6,745 nt of DNA, from NCBI GenBank assembly GCA_023250585.1, contig JAHFAK010000019.1, positions 1-6,745 of the forward strand, given 5' to 3'. This stretch comes from Deltaproteobacteria bacterium (lineage in GTDB: Bacteria; Bdellovibrionota_F; JAHFAK01). The position numbers and the translations under genes were made by a program. Of the stretch, positions 4,802 through 6,745 are shown in pieces (the first letter of the stretch is position 1; each line of letters begins with the position of its first letter). Under the pieces are notes generated by a model. The model saw only the letters and a list, made by a program, of their open reading frames with translations. It did no database searches and was not told the DNA's origin.

Positions 4802-6745
4802 TCAGTAACTCACTTCGCTCATTTGCGGACTAACCGTAACTTCTAATAAATTTTTGGGAATATCCTTAATAAAACTGGTGGGCATATTGTAATGAACACT
4901 CCCAAAAATTCTTCGTAATCGGCATGATGAAAGAGAGAGACTTTTACGAGCTCGTGTAATTCCGACATAACACAGCCGTCGTTCTTCTTCGTATTCTTCA
5001 AGACTATCCATTGAACGCGAATGAGGAAAAAGTCCTTCTTCCATTCCAATCATAATGATATGATCAAACTCAAGCCCTTTTGCGCAGTGAATAGTCATAA
5101 GCGTAATTTTATCCTCGGTTTCTTGCAATCGATCCGTATCGCTCACCAAAGAAACTTTTTCTAAAAATTGTGAAAGCGTATGATCTTTATTTTCATTAAA
5201 GTATTCATAGATCGCTTCTAAAAATTCAGTAATATTTTCTTTGCGCGATTCAGCTTCAAATTTTTCAAGGCCATTTAATGTCCCCCAATAGCCACTGTCA
5301 TTAAGTAATTTTCTTACCCATTCATGGGGCGGAATTGTAGCCTTTGAGGTTCGAACTTGATTGAAAAGATCATATTCTTTTTTTATTTTTTCGCTACTTG
5401 CGCCTGTATTCGCTTCGGTAAATATTCTCAATGCTTCAAGATAATCCGTCCCGTGTTCATTTTTTACCCAATCAATTTTCTCAATTGTTTTATCGCCAAT
5501 TCCCTTTTTGCCAATTTTTACAATTCTGCGGAAACTAATTCCATCGTACGGATTTTCCAAGAAACGTAAATATGCGAGAATGTCTTTGATTTCTTTTCTC
5601 TCATAAAATTTGAATCCACCAAACATAGCATAGGGAATACCATGCTTAATCAGCTCTTCTTCAACAACGCGTGATTGCGCATTCGTTCGGTAAAAAATAG
5701 CAACGTTACGATATTGCCCATCTTCGGTGGCTAACTCTTCTATTTTTTCTATAACAAATCGCGCTTCATCTTTTTCATCGAGGGCCAAATGATAATTAAT
5801 TTTTTCCCCAACTTCGTTTTCTGTCCACAACGTTTTTGAAAGCCGCTGTGTATTTTTGAGAACTACACTTGAGGCTGCCTGAAGAATAAGCTTGGTTGAG
5901 CGATAATTCTGTTCGAGTTTAATAATCTTGGTATTTTTAAAATCATCTTGGAAGTGAAGAATATTGTCGATATTCGCACCTCGCCAGCGATAAATAGATT
6001 GATCATCATCGCCAACGACGGTAACACCGAGCTTATTACCGACTAACAGCTTAACTAATGTATATTGAATCACATTCGTATCTTGAAACTCATCAACAAA
6101 AATATACGGCCATTTATCGTAATAACTTGAGTGTACTTCTTTATGCTCACTAAAAAGATCGACAACTTTTCCAATGAGATCTCCAAAATCAAGGCTGTTA
6201 CTCTTCAACAACTTTTTTTCGTACAGCTCAATTACTTCATAAATCTTTTTATCAATGAAATTATAATCCGTTACTTCTTCCCGAGCTTTTTTTAAAGACA
6301 ACCCATTATTTTTTAAATGATCAATTTTATCTAACACGGAAAAAGGTTTTATTGATTTTTCACCGATATTTAATTCTTTTAAACATTCACGAACAAGTGT
6401 TGCCTGATCATGTTTGTCGATAATATTAAAGTTCGAATCATACCCAATAAGATCAGCATGCTTTCGTAAAATACGCGCACACAGAGCATGAAATGTTCCT
6501 ACCCAAATATTCTGGGGGATTGAAGCGCCAAGCTTGAGAATTCTATTTCTCATTTCTTGTGCAGCTTTATTCGTAAAGGTCATCGCAAGAAAACCATAAG
6601 GACTTACTTTTCCTTCCATCAAGAGATAGGCAATTTTATGAGTTATTGTCTTTGTCTTCCCGCTACCCGCACCTGCAAGAATTAAGAGCGGCCCTTCAGT
6701 ATATAACACAGCTTCTTTTTGCTTTGGATTTAATGTATCGAGTAT
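4802..6745 (-). CDS. UvrD/Rep/PcrA-type superfamily 1A DNA helicase (5' end outside window)
   Basis: This is an ATP-dependent 3'-5' DNA helicase of the UvrD/Rep/PcrA group, acting in repair and replication restart. The frame is open to the right edge. The first visible residues, ILDTLNPKQKEAV, match the family N-terminus, so only a few residues are missing and the GTG at 6709 is internal. Motifs, numbered from the first visible residue: Walker A GAGSGKT (25-31), TFTNKAAQEM (Ia, 56-65), VDEFQDT (II, 217-223), GDDDQSIYRWRGA (III, 245-257), QNYRST (IV, 279-284), TIHCAKGLEF (V) and RRLCYVGITRARK (VI). After motif VI only 46 residues remain. The linker and C-terminal module of typical PcrA, about 70 or more residues, are absent, so the length (about 650) is closer to Rep. 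The stop at 4802 is 8 nt from hairpin element B. Confidence 0.96.
   Translation of the reverse strand: MLDTLNPKQKEAVLYTEGPLLILAGAGSGKTKTITHKIAYLLMEGKVSPYGFLAMTFTNKAAQEMRNRILKLGASIPQNIWVGTFHALCARILRKHADLIGYDSNFNIIDKHDQATLVRECLKELNIGEKSIKPFSVLDKIDHLKNNGLSLKKAREEVTDYNFIDKKIYEVIELYEKKLLKSNSLDFGDLIGKVVDLFSEHKEVHSSYYDKWPYIFVDEFQDTNVIQYTLVKLLVGNKLGVTVVGDDDQSIYRWRGANIDNILHFQDDFKNTKIIKLEQNYRSTKLILQAASSVVLKNTQRLSKTLWTENEVGEKINYHLALDEKDEARFVIEKIEELATEDGQYRNVAIFYRTNAQSRVVEEELIKHGIPYAMFGGFKFYERKEIKDILAYLRFLENPYDGISFRRIVKIGKKGIGDKTIEKIDWVKNEHGTDYLEALRIFTEANTGASSEKIKKEYDLFNQVRTSKATIPPHEWVRKLLNDSGYWGTLNGLEKFEAESRKENITEFLEAIYEYFNENKDHTLSQFLEKVSLVSDTDRLQETEDKITLMTIHCAKGLEFDHIIMIGMEEGLFPHSRSMDSLEEYEEERRLCYVGITRARKSLSLSSCRLRRIFGSVHYNMPTSFIKDIPKNLLEVTVSPQMSEVSY

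Noticed and set aside
6707-6709. GTG at 6709 as the helicase start
   Set aside because: The frame continues upstream to the window edge with NPKQKEAV, which matches the family N-terminus, so the true start lies outside the window.

Overview
This is an AT-rich bacterial window with compact gene packing. One truncated gene end on the + strand faces six genes on the - strand. The content is mostly housekeeping: S-adenosylmethionine cycle enzymes, a rhomboid protease and a UvrD/Rep/PcrA helicase. Two unrecognised small exported proteins sit among them. Phylum cannot be fixed from sequence alone. The short-form AhcY, AT-rich composition and small Cys-containing exported proteins would fit an uncultured or host-associated lineage, but that is a guess.

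Layout: 1-144 is the C-terminal end of an unknown Lys-rich protein (+). 140-259 is a long hairpin element (element A). 285-1544 is ahcY and 1653-2831 is metK, both on the - strand with metK upstream. They are separated by a 78-nt hairpin, and a sigma70-like promoter lies just upstream of metK. 2916-3060 holds repeat DNA, including a 122-nt imperfect palindrome. 3062-3427 and 3612-3854 encode two small signal-peptide proteins that appear to be divergent paralogues. 3958-4650 is a rhomboid protease. 4675-4793 is a second long hairpin (element B). 4802-6745 is a helicase running off the right edge.

MetK makes SAM, methyltransferases turn it into S-adenosylhomocysteine, and AhcY removes that inhibitor, so metK-ahcY is a functional pair. 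The other genes show no clear pathway link.

The most unusual signal is the pair of hairpin elements A and B. Their 39-nt centres are nearly identical (37 of 39 positions, in opposite orientation). Each centre is flanked by about 40-bp inverted arms whose sequences are unrelated between the two loci. Total lengths are 120 and 119 nt. A conserved apex with long, locus-specific, essentially perfect arms of constant length is not the usual pattern of a MITE, REP, attC site or intrinsic terminator, and may be a distinct element family.
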